DNA from: Siphonodentalium dalli
Lineage: Eukaryota; Mollusca; Scaphopoda; Gadilida; Siphonodentaliidae
Reading direction: 5' to 3'
Assembly (NCBI GenBank): GCA_032622095.1
Contig: CP136064.1
Coordinates: 178,902,011 to 178,966,010 of the forward strand
Length of the DNA stretch: 64,000 nt
Part shown: one piece after another, positions 63,581 to 64,000 of the stretch
Numbering within the stretch: position 1 is the stretch's first letter
Layout of the letters: the number at the start of each line of letters is the position of its first letter
Made by a program: the position numbers and the translations under genes
Notes under the pieces: generated by a model
Database searches by the model: none
What the model was told of the DNA's origin: nothing
The model's input: the letters and a program-made list of their open reading frames with translations, nothing else

Positions 63581-64000
63581 GATTATGCCTTTAAGCTATT
63601 TCACGCTTTTCACTGGAAAATCAAAACTATACGGCACGTAGAAACCACCGACTCTGGGTAAATAACTGACCAATCTGATCAATTACGAAAGTTGGAATAT
63701 GTAATGTTTGCATTTCCAAAGAAAACAAACATGGACAAGAAATTAGTATACGAATTATGTGTGAGAATCGTGCATTTGCTTCTCAAGTGTGGAGGTCGGA
63801 CCGGCGGTACAACTTTTGAATCAGAAGTCTGGGATATATTTCCATAGATTACCCACCAACAACGCGTGGGATGTTATTAGCTAGTGCCATATATGGTAAC
63901 TAGGATCTGAAAGCAATTTCACCTATCACCGTTCCATGATCCACCAATAATATTAATTGTAGTTCGATCATTGTCAGCACATCGCGTTGTTTGGATTGTT
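63581..64000. other. Right edge, nothing firm
   Basis: A 38-codon ATG frame at 63731-63847 (MDKKLVYELCVRIVHLLLKC start) ends at TAG. Its context is not repeat-like, but no splice or domain support exists. Confidence 0.35.

Noticed and set aside
63731-63847. 38-codon ATG frame near the right edge
   Set aside because: Not repeat-like, but too short and unsupported by splice sites or similarity.

Overview
The window is 64 kb of animal nuclear DNA. It has spliced protein genes with GT-AG introns, large introns, and a very dense load of small DNA transposons, foldback elements and tandem repeats. The repeat style (arrays built around 'gagttatggccctt' and 'catggccgccag...ccatcttggatttt') and a NACHT/WD-repeat gene suggest a marine lophotrochozoan, most likely a mollusc. 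That assignment is inference; no species can be named from the sequence alone.

Two convergent genes account for nearly all the coding evidence. On the + strand, from the left edge to 24.5 or 27.7 kb, lies the 3' part of a gene with at least 11 visible exons. All intron phases agree across the exons, including a well-hidden exon at 4311-4553. It encodes a proline-rich basic stretch and two C2-like beta-sandwich regions, and tentatively resembles invertebrate CCDC17-like proteins. It has two possible 3' ends: a short terminal exon with a polyA signal at 24.5 kb, or two further exons at 27.1 and 27.66 kb. On the - strand, from 55625 down to 32942, is a complete 6-exon gene for a 1746-residue STAND ATPase: a DUF4062/TIR-like N-terminus, then NACHT, then degenerate WD repeats, like vertebrate NWD1/NWD2. 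Its last exon alone carries about 1517 residues.

The rest is mobile and repetitive DNA. Recognisable families are: (A) palindromic mariner-type MITEs with TA target sites and CAGTAATGCCC ends; (B) palindromes with 'gaggtccccagagggtgaatt'; (C), (H) and (I), MITEs with TTAA|CCCTTT...AAAGGG|TTAA ends, i.e. piggyBac-like; (D) arrays of about 160-bp units rich in YY1-like motifs; (E) 'gagttatggccctt' arrays; (F) elements with AAGGTACTCAATCCGAT ends; (G) 'gggagaagt' elements. There are also two hAT-like elements with target duplications, a foldback element with a 10-bp target duplication, a 2.2-kb TIR element, and a Helitron-like element inside a GATATC-rich array. Many are nested, which gives relative ages and exact target sites.

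The most interesting observations are these. The NACHT gene's last codon (Gln) and stop lie inside the terminal repeat of a MITE, and the result is a C-terminal CVLQ (CaaX-like) tail. A minisatellite beginning exactly at a splice donor has copied that donor 11 times. Across both genes, small transposons sit within about 55 bp downstream of most 5' splice sites but rarely close to 3' splice sites.
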